The notes under the pieces: generated by a model
The model's database searches: none
Told to the model about the DNA's origin: nothing
What the model saw: the letters and a program-made list of their open reading frames with translations, nothing else
Program-made: the position numbers and the translations under genes
In this document: positions 25,094-33,930 of the stretch, piece after piece
Numbering within the stretch: position 1 is the first letter of the stretch
Layout of the letters: each line of letters starts with the position of its first letter
Assembly (NCBI RefSeq): GCF_001275675.1
Contig: NZ_LITM01000005.1
Coordinates: forward strand, 130,957-171,126
Length of the DNA: 40,170 bases
Source of the DNA: Lysinibacillus sp. FJAT-14745
GTDB lineage: Bacteria > Bacillota > Bacilli > Bacillales_A > Planococcaceae
Direction: 5' to 3'

Positions 25094-27382
25094 CTAATTA
25101 TCGTATTGATGGATGAGCACTTGTCGGGGTTTACTACCCTCTGAAGGCCCGACAATACCGCGTTGTTCCATTTGATCGACAATACGAGCAGCTCTCGAAT
25201 AGCCGATACGGAAACGGCGTTGTAACATCGAAACGGAGGCCGTTTGCATACTTACAACTAACTGTACAGCCTCATCAAATAATTCATCCGTTTCCTCTAA
25301 AATTGCCTCTTCTTCAGTCGGAATCATTTCCTCCTGATACTGTGCCTTTTGTTGTTCTATAACAAAGTTAACAACTGACTCAACTTCTTGATCTGATAAA
25401 AAAGCACCTTGCACACGTTTTGGTTTAGAAGCACCAGCTGGTAAAAATAACATATCTCCTCGACCAAGCAAACGTTCTGCTCCACCCATGTCTAATATCG
25501 TTCTAGAATCGATTGCTGATGACACCGCAAAGGCAATGCGCGAAGGAATATTTGCTTTAATAACACCTGTCAATACATCTACACTTGGTCGTTGGGTTGC
25601 AATGATTAAATGAATTCCTGCTGCACGTGCCATTTGTGCTAAACGTGTAATAGAATCTTCTACATCACTTGAGGCAACCATCATTAAGTCCGCTAACTCG
25701 TCTACAATTACCACAATATAAGGTAATTTCGGTTGTTTTTCACCCGTTTGTTCATTAACTTTTTGTACTTGGCCATTGTAACCTTCGATATTACGAGTAC
25801 CTGTATGAGAAAATAGATCATAGCGGCGTTCCATTTCTGACACAACTTTCTTTAGAGCCTGAGAAGCTTTACGCGCGTCTGTAACAACTGGTGCCAGTAG
25901 ATGAGGAATTCCGTTATAAACATTTAACTCCACCATTTTCGGGTCAATCATCATCAGCTTTACCTCATGTGGTTTTGTACGCATTAGGATTGATACGACA
26001 ATGCCATTTATACACACACTTTTCCCACTACCTGTTGAACCTGCAACAAGTAAATGTGGCATTTTATTGAGTTCAGCGAGTACTGCTTGTCCAGTAATAT
26101 CACGACCTAATGCGACTTGTAATAATGCTTCTGGCTTTGCACCATCTTTAGACTCTAATACTTCCCGTAGTGTAACAATTGCTACCTCGCTATTTGGTAC
26201 TTCAATGCCAATTGCTGACTTTCCAGGAATAGGTGCTTCCATACGAATATCCTTCGCAGCAAGTGCTAAGGCAAGATCATCCTGTAAGTTTACAATTTTA
26301 CTTACTTTCACGCCTATATCTGGTAATATTTCGTATTTCGTTACAGCTGGGCCTAAATGAACCTGCGTTACTTTTGCCTTTACGCCAAAGCTTTGCAAAG
26401 TTTGCTCAAGCTTTTTCGCATTTGCCTGAATGACAGAATATTCTCCACTTTGGTCATGCTGTGGCGGTAATTGTAATAGATTATAAGACGGAAGTTGATA
26501 ATCTGTATTTTCCACAGCATCTGCGCCTCCAATATGAACATCATCAACAATCTCTCCATGTTCAATATCTTCATTTTCGGCTCCTGTAAATGCTTCTCGT
26601 TCATGAGAAACATTTTGAGTGAAGGCAGAGATAATTGGTTCATGAGACACTTCTTCTTCCTCTTGTACCTCAGGCGCCTGATCAACAGCTGCAATTTCAT
26701 CCTTGCTTTCTACTTTTGAACGGCGATTTTTAGGTATCTTTGGCATATTTTTTTTCTTTTCACGATTTTTCTTTTTCCATTTACCAAAAAGGTCGGGCAT
26801 TTTTCCCGCTAAATATGGAACAAGTGCCTTTCCTGTTACTAAAATTAATCCGATAAAGAAAATAACCCATGCGACGACCTTCGCACCTGTTGCTTCAAAT
26901 AATACATGTAGAGCACTAAATAACAGTGCACCAATCATACCTCCACCAAGTGCATTACTTCGATGGACAATACCCTCTGTACTAATTAAAATTCGCCAAG
27001 ATTCTCGCAAAACAGAGTCTGATAATAAACCACCAGATTTTGATAATTGTTCAAACAAAATGCCGTGGCTAAAAATTGTTAAACTCATAACAATGAGGAG
27101 CATACCTAATATTAGACGATCATAAATGCTTACTTTTTTCTGCCCAATCATCAGTAACAACGCAACAAATATAAGCATAAATGGCACAGCAAAATGTAAA
27201 TTCCCTAAAAAAAACATTGCTATCGTTTGTAAAATGCGCCCAATCATACCATATTCAAAAATCATAATAACCGCTAATGCAATTAAGACAAGCCCTAAAA
27301 TTTCATACATAAGCGGATGCATTTCTTTTTTTTCTGTAGTCGCTTTCGCTTTAGTGACTTTTCTTTTTTTACTAGTCGCCAT
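25094..27382 (-). CDS. spoIIIE: DNA translocase SpoIIIE (FtsK family)
   Basis: A 762-residue membrane-bound hexameric DNA pump that moves chromosome into the forespore and clears septal DNA. Four N-terminal transmembrane helices (within about 25-185), a charged linker (about 190-300), then the motor with Walker [10 protein letters not shown] near residue 445-455 and Walker [13 protein letters not shown], and a C-terminal gamma winged helix ([20 protein letters not shown]). The ATG at 27382 follows AGAAGGTG. It sits between rnjB and ymfC as SpoIIIE does in B. subtilis, which argues for SpoIIIE rather than its relative SftA; tepA and ymzA, found next to it there, are absent. Confidence 0.95.
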   Translation of the reverse strand: MATSKKRKVTKAKATTEKKEMHPLMYEILGLVLIALAVIMIFEYGMIGRILQTIAMFFLGNLHFAVPFMLIFVALLLMIGQKKVSIYDRLILGMLLIVMSLTIFSHGILFEQLSKSGGLLSDSVLRESWRILISTEGIVHRSNALGGGMIGALLFSALHVLFEATGAKVVAWVIFFIGLILVTGKALVPYLAGKMPDLFGKWKKKNREKKKNMPKIPKNRRSKVESKDEIAAVDQAPEVQEEEEVSHEPIISAFTQNVSHEREAFTGAENEDIEHGEIVDDVHIGGADAVENTDYQLPSYNLLQLPPQHDQSGEYSVIQANAKKLEQTLQSFGVKAKVTQVHLGPAVTKYEILPDIGVKVSKIVNLQDDLALALAAKDIRMEAPIPGKSAIGIEVPNSEVAIVTLREVLESKDGAKPEALLQVALGRDITGQAVLAELNKMPHLLVAGSTGSGKSVCINGIVVSILMRTKPHEVKLMMIDPKMVELNVYNGIPHLLAPVVTDARKASQALKKVVSEMERRYDLFSHTGTRNIEGYNGQVQKVNEQTGEKQPKLPYIVVIVDELADLMMVASSDVEDSITRLAQMARAAGIHLIIATQRPSVDVLTGVIKANIPSRIAFAVSSAIDSRTILDMGGAERLLGRGDMLFLPAGASKPKRVQGAFLSDQEVESVVNFVIEQQKAQYQEEMIPTEEEAILEETDELFDEAVQLVVSMQTASVSMLQRRFRIGYSRAARIVDQMEQRGIVGPSEGSKPRQVLIHQYDN

Positions 27383-27462
27383 CTATTTCACCTTCTTTTG
27401 TATTCCATTCTTTATATGTAGCGAATAATAACATGTAGAACTTGATTATTTCAAAAAAAAGA

Positions 27463-27582
27463 CTCATCCTCATAACGTGTGGTTGATCTCCGTTCCGGCT
27501 GGGTGCTTTCTTGGGGCTCCCCTTCACTCCAATCAACTCATGGCATATGTTTTAACAAATGTCATTCCTCTTTTGGGATTGA
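27463..27582. repeat. Dispersed repeat, copy 1
   Basis: About 120 bases similar in the same direction to 39961-40090. Shared blocks are ATAACGTG, GGTTGAT-TCCGTTCCG-CTGGG-GCTTTC and ACTCCAATCAACT, then GCATA-GTTT and AAATG. GTTGAT and ATCAAC form an inverted pair near its ends. I recall similar GTTGATTTCCGTTCC repeats between genes in related bacilli. It lies between spoIIIE and the rnjB terminator. Confidence 0.75.
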
Positions 27583-27587
27583 GCGAA

Positions 27588-27632
27588 AAAAAGGATTTTC
27601 CACCGTTTACATTCGGCTAGAAAATCCTTTTT
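27588..27632 (-). terminator. Terminator of rnjB
   Basis: Perfect 13-bp arms (27588-27600 and 27620-27632) with a 19-base loop and seven T on the minus strand, 23 bases after the rnjB stop. Confidence 0.82.
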
Positions 27633-27655
27633 CATTTAACGATGAGCTTTCATTT

Positions 27656-29323
27656 TTAATATTCCATAATGATTGGGATAATCATTGGGCGGCGCTTCGT
27701 TTTTTGGAATAAATACGTATTCAGTGTATCTCGAATTTCTTGTTTAATATTTGTCCATTCAAATGTATCTTTACCAACGTATTTTTCAATAACATTTCTC
27801 GCAATATCAGAAGCTTCCACCATTAATTCTTCTGATTCTCGTACATATACGAAACCACGTGATAAAATTTCTGGACCAGATGCAATTTTCTTCTGAGCAC
27901 GGTTTAGTGTTACGACAACAATGAAAATACCATCCTGCGATAATAACTTACGATCGCGAAGTACTATATTACCTACATCGCCAACACCAATACCATCTAT
28001 TAATACATTACCAGCTTGTACACGGCCACTCATTCGCATTTTACCATTTTTATATTCTACAATATCCCCTTTATCGGCGATAAAAATTTGTGATTTTTGC
28101 ATACCTAGCTGTTGAGCAAGCTTAGAGTGAGCAATAAGCATGCGATACTCACCTTGCACAGGGATAAAGTACTTTGGTTGCATTAAGTTTAGCATTAATT
28201 TTAAATCCTCTTGGCTACCGTGACCCGACACATGTACATTTTTGCTAGATGTTAGAATTGCAGCACCTGCTTTTGCGATAGAGTTCATTGTATTAGCCAT
28301 CTGCACTTCCATCCCTGGAGACGGTGTAAATGTAATTAATACTGTATCATCTTTCTTAATTTTAATGTCACGGTGATGTTTGCGGACGATTTTTTCTAAT
28401 GCATCAAGTGGTTCCCCTTTATTACCTGTAGCAATAATAATAATCTCATCATCTTGATACTTTTGCATTTCTGAGATAGGGATGATTGTTTCTTCCTCTA
28501 CCGTTAAATGGCCTAGCTGTACACCTAAATCCACAGCTTTTTCTAAAGGTTTTCCTACAATAACTACTTTACGGAACGACTTTTGAGCTTGTGTAAATAC
28601 TTGTTGAATACGAATGAAATTCGATGCATAAACAGCAACTAAAATACGACCTGGTGCTGAATGGAATGTTTTTGATAATTGCTCTTCAATCACAATTTCA
28701 GATGTCGTATAACCTGGTCGCTCAGCTTCACACGACTCAGATAACAGAATAAATACGCCTTCTTCCCCTAGCTGAGCCATTTTTGCTAAATCAGGTTTAA
28801 ATTTACCTGTCGCTGATTGATCGAATTTAAACTCACCTGTATGAACAATTGCTCCTTCAGATGTATGGAACACTACCCCTAACGAATCGGGAATACTATG
28901 TGTTGTATGGAAGAATGTCACATACGTTGAGTTAAAATTCATACGACTACGGTTTGTAACCTCAAAAAATTTCACCTGTTGTGGTGCAGGCAATTCTTTT
29001 AAATGCTCCTTTGCAAGTGCAATTGTTAATTTTGATCCGTACACCGGCGCTTTTATTTTTTGTAGTACATAGGCAATCGAGCCAATTGCATCTTCATGAC
29101 CATGTGTTAAGAAAATCCCTTTCACACGATCTTTATTTTCCTCTAAATACGTAATATCAGGAATTACGATATCAATGCCCAGCATTTCGTCTTCAGGGAA
29201 CATTAAGCCGCTATCCACTACAAATAGCTCTTCGTCAATTTCTACTACGTACATTGCTTTCCCAATTTCGCCCACGCCACCAAGTGGAATGATGCGAATT
29301 AATTCATTTTTCTTTTTTGTCAA
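27656..29323 (-). CDS. rnjB: Ribonuclease J, J2-like
   Basis: A 555-residue metallo-beta-lactamase/beta-CASP ribonuclease. The N-terminal PLGGVGEIGKAMYVVE, the central beta-CASP region and the C-terminal HVSGHGSQEDLKLML are as in RNase J. The main metal motif reads HGHEDA at 74-79 where RNase J1 has HGHEDH: the last histidine is lost, as also in B. subtilis RNase J2 (HGHDEN). It therefore fits the weakly active J2 partner of RNase J1. The start is TTG at 29323 with AGGAGG seven bases upstream. It has its own promoter and terminator and occupies the ymfA/rnjB position next to dapA. Confidence 0.95.
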   Translation of the reverse strand: MTKKKNELIRIIPLGGVGEIGKAMYVVEIDEELFVVDSGLMFPEDEMLGIDIVIPDITYLEENKDRVKGIFLTHGHEDAIGSIAYVLQKIKAPVYGSKLTIALAKEHLKELPAPQQVKFFEVTNRSRMNFNSTYVTFFHTTHSIPDSLGVVFHTSEGAIVHTGEFKFDQSATGKFKPDLAKMAQLGEEGVFILLSESCEAERPGYTTSEIVIEEQLSKTFHSAPGRILVAVYASNFIRIQQVFTQAQKSFRKVVIVGKPLEKAVDLGVQLGHLTVEEETIIPISEMQKYQDDEIIIIATGNKGEPLDALEKIVRKHHRDIKIKKDDTVLITFTPSPGMEVQMANTMNSIAKAGAAILTSSKNVHVSGHGSQEDLKLMLNLMQPKYFIPVQGEYRMLIAHSKLAQQLGMQKSQIFIADKGDIVEYKNGKMRMSGRVQAGNVLIDGIGVGDVGNIVLRDRKLLSQDGIFIVVVTLNRAQKKIASGPEILSRGFVYVRESEELMVEASDIARNVIEKYVGKDTFEWTNIKQEIRDTLNTYLFQKTKRRPMIIPIIMEY

Positions 29324-29370
29324 TTTATTTCCTCCTAAAAAATATCCCGAACAGCAACCACTTAAGATTC

Positions 29371-29399
29371 ATTATACGGTTTGCAAAGCTTTTGCACAA
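29371..29399 (-). promoter_or_regulatory. Sigma-A promoter of rnjB
   Basis: On the minus strand TTGTGC (29399-29394), a 17-base spacer and a consensus TATAAT (29376-29371), giving a leader of about 40 bases. Confidence 0.7.
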
Positions 29400-29525
29400 A
29401 TTAAAAATACATCTTTCATGGTGGAAACATAAATTTATTGCTAATTTTATTACCGATAGATGGAAAGCAGATCGAGTATTTGGCATTGTGAAAGGTCTTT
29501 TTGTCTTTTATTAAGCCACATAGCT

Positions 29526-29630
29526 TGTTGGGATGGGGAATATCGCCGTTTGTAAGCCATTCTCTGTAAGTTTGTTCTAGCCCCTGAGCGGATTTCTGCC
29601 TTACCTGAGGGGCCTCCCCCTGGAGCAACA
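29526..29630. other. Folded GC-rich block, candidate structured RNA
   Basis: On the plus strand TGTTG (29526-29530) and GGGGA (29535-29539) can pair with CAACA (29626-29630) and TCCCC (29615-29619), closing a large loop that contains CCCCTGAG/CTGAGGGG (29581-29588 with 29605-29612, one mismatch). The layout, a closing stem, open centre and inner hairpin, resembles small structured RNAs, but no class is recognised and the strand is unknown. Confidence 0.3.
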
Positions 29631-29664
29631 GTCTTATTCTTCTATATTACTAGCAAAAGAAAAA

Positions 29665-29707
29665 AGACCGTAAACAAACTAAAAAATCTCGAGTTTGTTT
29701 ACAGTCT
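29665..29707 (-). terminator. Terminator of asd-dapA
   Basis: 16-bp arms (29665-29680 and 29692-29707) that pair fully apart from one wobble or mismatch, followed by TTTTTT on the minus strand; 15 bases after the dapA stop. Confidence 0.9.
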
Positions 29708-29722
29708 GAGGGTTTAAGTAAA

Positions 29723-30640
29723 TTAACTAAAGGTACTTATTTTTCTAAAGTTTCTCGCTTTTTCTTGATACGTATCCCAAATTCGGTCAAAGTTTGCTTT
29801 TTCTTCATCTGTCATTTCCATCATTGGCAGACGGACATTAAGTGTATCAAAGCCTAATTTGGTCATTGCGTATTTTACAGGCGATGGGTTTGGCTGTGCG
29901 AACAGCGCACGTACAAGTGGTAATAATGCTCGGTGAATTTTGGCTGCTAGCTCGTGTTTTCCTTCTTCAAACGCTTTAATCATTAATTGCATATCGTTTC
30001 CAACAACGTGAGCAGCAACTGAAATAATTCCTGCTCCGCCAATTGCTAGTAGTGGCAGTGTTAAACCATCATCCCCACTATACACTAAAAAGTTATCATC
30101 AGAATCAACATTTTCAATAATATCGCCCATTTGATCTAAATTGCCACTCGCTTCTTTAATCCATGAAATATTAGAAATTTTACTTAAAGCAACGGAAGTT
30201 TCATAGGCAACATTGATGCCTGTACGTCCTGGCACGTTATAAAGCATGACAGGTAGTCTAGTCTCTTTTGCAATTGTTTCAAAATGCGCAAAAATACCGC
30301 GTTGATTTGGCTTATTATAATATGGTGCTACAAGCATGATACCATCTGCACCATTTTCTTCAGCCTTGTGCGTCATTGCAATAGAGTAAGCAGTTTCGTT
30401 ATCCCCTGTACCTGCAATAACTGGTACACGTCCTGCTACTTTTTCTACTGTAAAGCGTACAACTTCAATTTTTTCTTCTGTGGACATAGTTGGATTTTCA
30501 GAGGTTGTGCCACATGCGACAATACAATCTGTACCATTATCAATCAAATGATTAATAATACGTTCTAGTTCTGGATAATTAATCGTGCCATCTTCTTTGA
30601 ACGGCGTAATCATCGCCGTTCCAATTCGCCCTAAATTCAT
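29723..30640 (-). CDS. dapA: 4-hydroxy-tetrahydrodipicolinate synthase
   Basis: About 305 residues. It condenses pyruvate with aspartate semialdehyde, the branch step to diaminopimelate, lysine and, in spores, dipicolinate. Visible features are the N-terminal GRIGTAMITPFKEDGTINY, GTTSENPTMS (pyruvate site), YNVPGRTG (catalytic tyrosine) and IKEASG with the Schiff-base lysine. The ATG at 30640 follows AGAGGGG; an upstream in-frame extension of 16 codons is unlike the family. The C-terminus is a dozen residues longer than I recall in B. subtilis. It starts 13 bases after asd; dapG, normally between them, is absent. Confidence 0.96.
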   Translation of the reverse strand: MNLGRIGTAMITPFKEDGTINYPELERIINHLIDNGTDCIVACGTTSENPTMSTEEKIEVVRFTVEKVAGRVPVIAGTGDNETAYSIAMTHKAEENGADGIMLVAPYYNKPNQRGIFAHFETIAKETRLPVMLYNVPGRTGINVAYETSVALSKISNISWIKEASGNLDQMGDIIENVDSDDNFLVYSGDDGLTLPLLAIGGAGIISVAAHVVGNDMQLMIKAFEEGKHELAAKIHRALLPLVRALFAQPNPSPVKYAMTKLGFDTLNVRLPMMEMTDEEKANFDRIWDTYQEKARNFRKISTFS

Positions 30641-30653
30641 CCTTACACCCCTC

Positions 30654-31691
30654 TTATAGTAAGTTATCCTCCAGCATTGCTTCTGCAATTTGAATAGAGT
30701 TTAATGCAGCGCCTTTTAAAAGATTGTCAGAAACGATCCATAGGTGGAATCCTTTTTTGTTGTCTAAATCTTGACGGATACGTCCTACAAAAGTAGCATC
30801 TTCCCCTTCTGCATAGATAGGCATTGGGTAAGTTTGTGTTGCGATATCATCTTGTAATACCACTCCTGGTGCACTGCGTAATACTTCAAAAATCTCCTGT
30901 ACCGTTGCATCTTTTTCTACTTCAATATAAACAGATTCAGAGTGTCCTGAAACAACTGGCACGCGAACACAAGTTGCAGCTACGTTTAGCTCTGGTGCAT
31001 GCATGATTTTCTTCGTTTCATTAATCATTTTCATTTCTTCATATGTAAAGCCATTGTCTGTAAATTTATCAATTTGTGGAATGACATTACGAGCGATTGG
31101 ATAATGACGTTTGTCGCTACCAGAAGGTAAAATATTTGCTTCTACATCCTTACCTGCATCCCAATTTGCACTTTGTGCCTTTAATTCCTGAATAGCAGAA
31201 ATACCTGCACCTGAAACTGCTTGGTATGTCGATACAATAATTTTTGTTAAGCCAAATGTATTACGAATAGGTTCAAGCGCAGCCATCATTTGAATCGTAG
31301 AGCAGTTTGGATTCGCAATAATCCCTTTATGCTTAGCAAGATCACCACGATTTACTTCAGGCACAACTAGTGGTACCTCTGGATCCATGCGGAAATGGCT
31401 CGTATTATCGATCACTACTGCACCACGTTTTGCCGCTTCTGGCGCCAACACCGCTGATACAGAACCACCAGCTGAGAATAAAGCGACATTGACGCCTTCA
31501 AAAGCTTCAGGTGTCGCTTCTTCAATTGTATAAGTCTTACCATTAAATTCGATTGGTTTTCCTGCTGAACGTGCAGAAGCTAAGAACTTAATATCTCCGA
31601 TTGGAAAATTCCGTTTAATTAGCTGCTCCATCATTTTTGTGCCTACTGCCCCTGTTGCTCCAACAACCGCAACTGTTAACTGCTTTGTCAT
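30654..31691 (-). CDS. asd: Aspartate-semialdehyde dehydrogenase
   Basis: A 345-residue NADPH-dependent enzyme that makes aspartate semialdehyde for lysine, methionine, threonine and dipicolinate. NADP turn GATGAVG at 11-17, catalytic C130 in NPNCST, and catalytic H250 in [10 protein letters not shown]. The ATG at 31691 has AGGAGAG seven bases before it. An extended -10 promoter upstream gives it vegetative expression separate from the spore genes spoVFA/spoVFB. Confidence 0.97.
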   Translation of the reverse strand: MTKQLTVAVVGATGAVGTKMMEQLIKRNFPIGDIKFLASARSAGKPIEFNGKTYTIEEATPEAFEGVNVALFSAGGSVSAVLAPEAAKRGAVVIDNTSHFRMDPEVPLVVPEVNRGDLAKHKGIIANPNCSTIQMMAALEPIRNTFGLTKIIVSTYQAVSGAGISAIQELKAQSANWDAGKDVEANILPSGSDKRHYPIARNVIPQIDKFTDNGFTYEEMKMINETKKIMHAPELNVAATCVRVPVVSGHSESVYIEVEKDATVQEIFEVLRSAPGVVLQDDIATQTYPMPIYAEGEDATFVGRIRQDLDNKKGFHLWIVSDNLLKGAALNSIQIAEAMLEDNLL

Positions 31692-31730
31692 CTGTCATCT
31701 CTCCTTGATACATGTTCCATAATGTGTGCT

Positions 31731-31739
31731 ATTGTATCA
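31731..31739 (-). promoter_or_regulatory. Extended -10 promoter of asd
   Basis: On the minus strand TGATACAAT: TG one base before TACAAT (31736-31731). No clear -35 hexamer. It lies about 40 bases before the asd start. Confidence 0.5.
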
Positions 31740-31772
31740 CAAAAATACTGAAAATTGTGTGTAATTCGTGAA

Positions 31773-32363
31773 TTATTTGAAATATTGTATTAACAGTGGT
31801 TGTAATTGCTTTTTCTCAGTAATCGCTTCATGAACAGTCGAGACCATTTGATCAAAATCAGCAATCAAGGAATTTGGCTTGGAATGTGGTGAGTCCTGCC
31901 CGAATGGAATAAAGTAAATATTTTTAGCATTTAGCAGCCTCATAATATTCATTCCATTTAAGCCAAGCGCATCATTTGTTGATATGCCTAGGACAATAGG
32001 CGAACCGTTACGCAATGTTGCCTTCGCAGCCATCAATACCGGACTATCTGTTGCTGCATTAGCAAATTTACTAATACTATTCCCTGTCATAGGTGCTATA
32101 ACCATCGCATCCAATGGATTGGATGGTCCGAATGGTTCTGCCTCTTTAATAGAGGAAACTACCTTTTCTCCAGTCAATTCCTCTATTTTTGCAATCCACT
32201 CCTCTCCTGTACCAAAACGTGTAGCCGCATGTAACACGGAATGCGTAATTATTGGAATAACCGTTGCTCCTGCATCTATAAAATTTTGAATTTTAGGTAC
32301 TACATCCTCATACGTACAGTGAGAGGCTGTAATACCTAAACCAATTCGTTTACCCGTTAGCAA
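31773..32363 (-). CDS. spoVFB: Dipicolinate synthase subunit B (flavoprotein)
   Basis: A 196-residue flavoprotein-fold subunit of dipicolinate synthase, which makes the spore core chelator dipicolinic acid in the mother cell. Family segments: GKRIGLGITASHCTYEDVVPKI, DAMVIAPMTGNSISKFANA and GISTNDALGLNGMNIMRLLN. The start is TTG at 32363 because AGAGGAGG lies six bases before it; it overlaps the spoVFA stop by seven bases, pointing to coupled translation. A GTG nine codons earlier would include that ribosome site. Confidence 0.95.
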   Translation of the reverse strand: MLTGKRIGLGITASHCTYEDVVPKIQNFIDAGATVIPIITHSVLHAATRFGTGEEWIAKIEELTGEKVVSSIKEAEPFGPSNPLDAMVIAPMTGNSISKFANAATDSPVLMAAKATLRNGSPIVLGISTNDALGLNGMNIMRLLNAKNIYFIPFGQDSPHSKPNSLIADFDQMVSTVHEAITEKKQLQPLLIQYFK

Positions 32364-33136
32364 TTTTCTTCCTCCTCTATTGCCTTGCACAATATTGTAG
32401 CTGCATCATGTGCAAAGTATTTCCCAGGTAATGATGGCAATAGTACGTACGTTTGTAATTGCTCAGTGTCTATATCCAAACATCCAGGCTCTGAAGCCAA
32501 ATCATATAGGACAGCTGGGACATGATCTTGGAATGATTCTGTAATCCATTTAGCTGGTATCGTATTGATAAAAATCCCATCATTAATTGACCATTTGCGA
32601 TCATCTAAATTCGTAGCTTTATAACCATATGCCTTAGCTTCACTCACTTGTACAACTGAACGCGCTACTATATGGACATTAGCGCCCATCTTGACGAGTA
32701 AAGAAGCGAGCATTTTAGCTGTGCGTCCAAAACCTGCGATAGTAAAGTTTTGTCCGTAAATACATTTTTGCTCGAGTCCATAAAACGTGGCGATAAATCC
32801 TTCCGCTGTTAATCTTGCGTTTTGCCAAATAAAAGATTCTTGTTGTAAATAGCAATTTGTTTCATTTTTCTCAAGCAATTGCTTCCAATGCATAGTCAAA
32901 CGCCCTGTATAAAACTTAACTTGGGATATCCCATAAAGCTGTTCCACTTCAATTTTAAGTGGAAGAATGGGAAGAATAATTCTATTTGGTTGGAATTCTA
33001 ATACCAACTTATTTAACTCTTCATTCCAAACTGATGTTCTTTTATAAAATACCGTTCTCGATGGGCTTCGTAGCATTGTAGCCAATTCCTTTAATCTTAG
33101 ATCCTCACCGATAACAAGCCATTTTTCATTTTCCAA
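32357..33136 (-). CDS. spoVFA: Dipicolinate synthase subunit A
   Basis: A 259-residue subunit with a central NAD(P)-binding turn, IAGFGRTAKMLASLL (133-147), then ANVHIVARS, FINTIPAKWI and YDLASEPGCLD, as in SpoVFA/DpaA. It is clearly shorter than the B. subtilis protein (about 297), with the shortening in a poorly conserved N-terminal half. The TTG at 33136 with GAGGTGA just upstream is the only good start; the nearby ATG is out of frame. It lies nine bases after ymxH. Confidence 0.9.
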   Translation of the reverse strand: MENEKWLVIGEDLRLKELATMLRSPSRTVFYKRTSVWNEELNKLVLEFQPNRIILPILPLKIEVEQLYGISQVKFYTGRLTMHWKQLLEKNETNCYLQQESFIWQNARLTAEGFIATFYGLEQKCIYGQNFTIAGFGRTAKMLASLLVKMGANVHIVARSVVQVSEAKAYGYKATNLDDRKWSINDGIFINTIPAKWITESFQDHVPAVLYDLASEPGCLDIDTEQLQTYVLLPSLPGKYFAHDAATILCKAIEEEENC

Positions 33137-33145
33137 AAGCTCACC

Positions 33146-33409
33146 TCACTGTAAAAATTCTGACTGTACCGTCGTTGTTTTGTTAAATAAAATACGATCT
33201 TCTCCAATTAGTATAATTTCTTGCCAAGGTATCATTTCACTAACTTTTACTTTCTTTTTTTGGAATGGCAATTTATCTTTAACAATCTCAAAACCATGAA
33301 TCTTTCCTGTTTGCACATCTATTAGACATTCTGTATGTGCCAATATACCAAAATGTACGCCACCCTCAATTTGAATTAACTCTTTATCCACCATCTCTGA
33401 TAGTAGCAT
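33146..33409 (-). CDS. ymxH: YlmC/YmxH-family PRC-barrel protein
   Basis: An 87-residue small sporulation-associated protein with a PRC-barrel-like pattern: LLSEMVDKELIQIEGG, DVQTGKIHGFEI, then VSEMIPWQEIILIGEDRILF. Biochemical role unknown. GGAGGGAG precedes the ATG. It is the first gene of the ymxH-spoVFA-spoVFB unit, as in B. subtilis where it neighbours the dipicolinate genes. Confidence 0.88.
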   Translation of the reverse strand: MLLSEMVDKELIQIEGGVHFGILAHTECLIDVQTGKIHGFEIVKDKLPFQKKKVKVSEMIPWQEIILIGEDRILFNKTTTVQSEFLQ

Positions 33410-33436
33410 GCCTCATCTCCCTCCTTGAACCGTTAC

Positions 33437-33466
33437 CCCAATATATGCCGAGTTTTTGCAATTCGT
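33437..33466 (-). promoter_or_regulatory. Possible sigma-K promoter of ymxH-spoVFA-spoVFB
   Basis: On the minus strand CATATATTG (33445-33437) fits CATAnnnTA with one difference; the -35 AC in TCACG is 17 bases upstream. Sigma-K control is known for the dipicolinate genes of B. subtilis. Confidence 0.42.
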
Positions 33467-33491
33467 GACCCTTACCCAAAGTATGAAAATA

Positions 33492-33520
33492 TTGCATTTA
33501 TCAATACAGCTGTGTATAGT
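33492..33520 (+). promoter_or_regulatory. Promoter of the GntR-ABC operon
   Basis: TTGCAT (33492-33497), a 17-base spacer and TATAGT (33515-33520), 33 bases before the GntR start. The -35 is poor; the -10 is good. Confidence 0.5.
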
Positions 33521-33532
33521 GTATATATACAG
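33510..33532. promoter_or_regulatory. Operator candidate for the YtrA-type regulator
   Basis: CTGTGTATAGTGTATATATACAG: outer CTGT/ACAG arms and a perfect inner TGTATATATACA (33520-33531). It overlaps the -10 and the start of transcription of the operon, as expected for autorepression. Confidence 0.55.
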
Positions 33533-33552
33533 TTGTGCGAGGTGAGGAATTT

Positions 33553-33930
33553 ATGCGTATCCATTTAAGCAACGCCAGCGATAAACCCATTTATGAGCAA
33601 ATAACCGTACAGCTTAAGGAAGCAATACTAGCCAATAAATTACAGGCAGGAGATGCACTACCATCTATTCGGGCACTTGCAAAGGATTTAAAAATTAGCG
33701 TTATGACAACGAAGCGAGCTTATGCTGATTTAGAACGAGATGGATTTATCGAAACGGTAGCTGGGAAAGGAAGCTTTGTTACAGAACGAAATCAAGATTT
33801 TCTACGCGAGGAATTATTGCGTCAAGTTGAAAAGCATATGCAAAAAGCAGTGATAACGGCCAAAACCGCTGGGCTGACAAAAGAAGACGTACAGGAGTTA
33901 CTTTCATTAATTTTGGAGGAGGACAACTAA
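33553..33930 (+). CDS. GntR-family regulator, YtrA subfamily
   Basis: A 125-residue regulator: winged helix (about 1-75, with PIYEQITVQLKEAIL, AGDALPSIRALAKDLKI and TTKRAYADLERDGFIETVAG) and a short C-terminal dimerisation tail. The small size and position before an ABC-2 transporter are typical of the YtrA subgroup, which represses its own transporter operon and often responds to envelope stress or antibiotics. The ATG at 33553 follows GAGGTGAGG. It leads the only plus-strand operon in the window. Confidence 0.92.
   Translation: MRIHLSNASDKPIYEQITVQLKEAILANKLQAGDALPSIRALAKDLKISVMTTKRAYADLERDGFIETVAGKGSFVTERNQDFLREELLRQVEKHMQKAVITAKTAGLTKEDVQELLSLILEEDN

Larger units (their letters stand above)
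29324..29722. other. 399-base region between dapA and rnjB
   Basis: Holds the dapA terminator (29665-29707), the rnjB promoter (29371-29399) and, between them, about 250 bases with no assigned role that include the GC-richer folded block at 29526-29630. An open frame of 70 codons on the minus strand (29416-29628, TTG start) overlaps a second open frame with an ATG and 36 codons (MAYKRRYSPSQQAMWLNK at its start); neither has a good ribosome site. Confidence 0.5.

Noticed and set aside
26703..27125. 140-codon plus-strand frame antisense to spoIIIE
   Set aside because: Mirror of the transmembrane and linker part of SpoIIIE; no ribosome site and no family likeness.
27479..27712. 77-codon plus-strand frame
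   Set aside because: It runs through dispersed repeat copy 1 and the rnjB terminator and into antisense rnjB; coding is unlikely.
29416..29628. 70-codon minus-strand open frame between dapA and rnjB
   Set aside because: TTG start without a good ribosome site, overlaps another open frame of similar quality and a folded GC-rich block; kept only as part of the region description.
31692..31772. Lysine riboswitch upstream of asd-dapA
   Set aside because: The gap is only about 80 bases, too short for an L-box, and contains no matching conserved elements; only an extended -10 promoter is visible.
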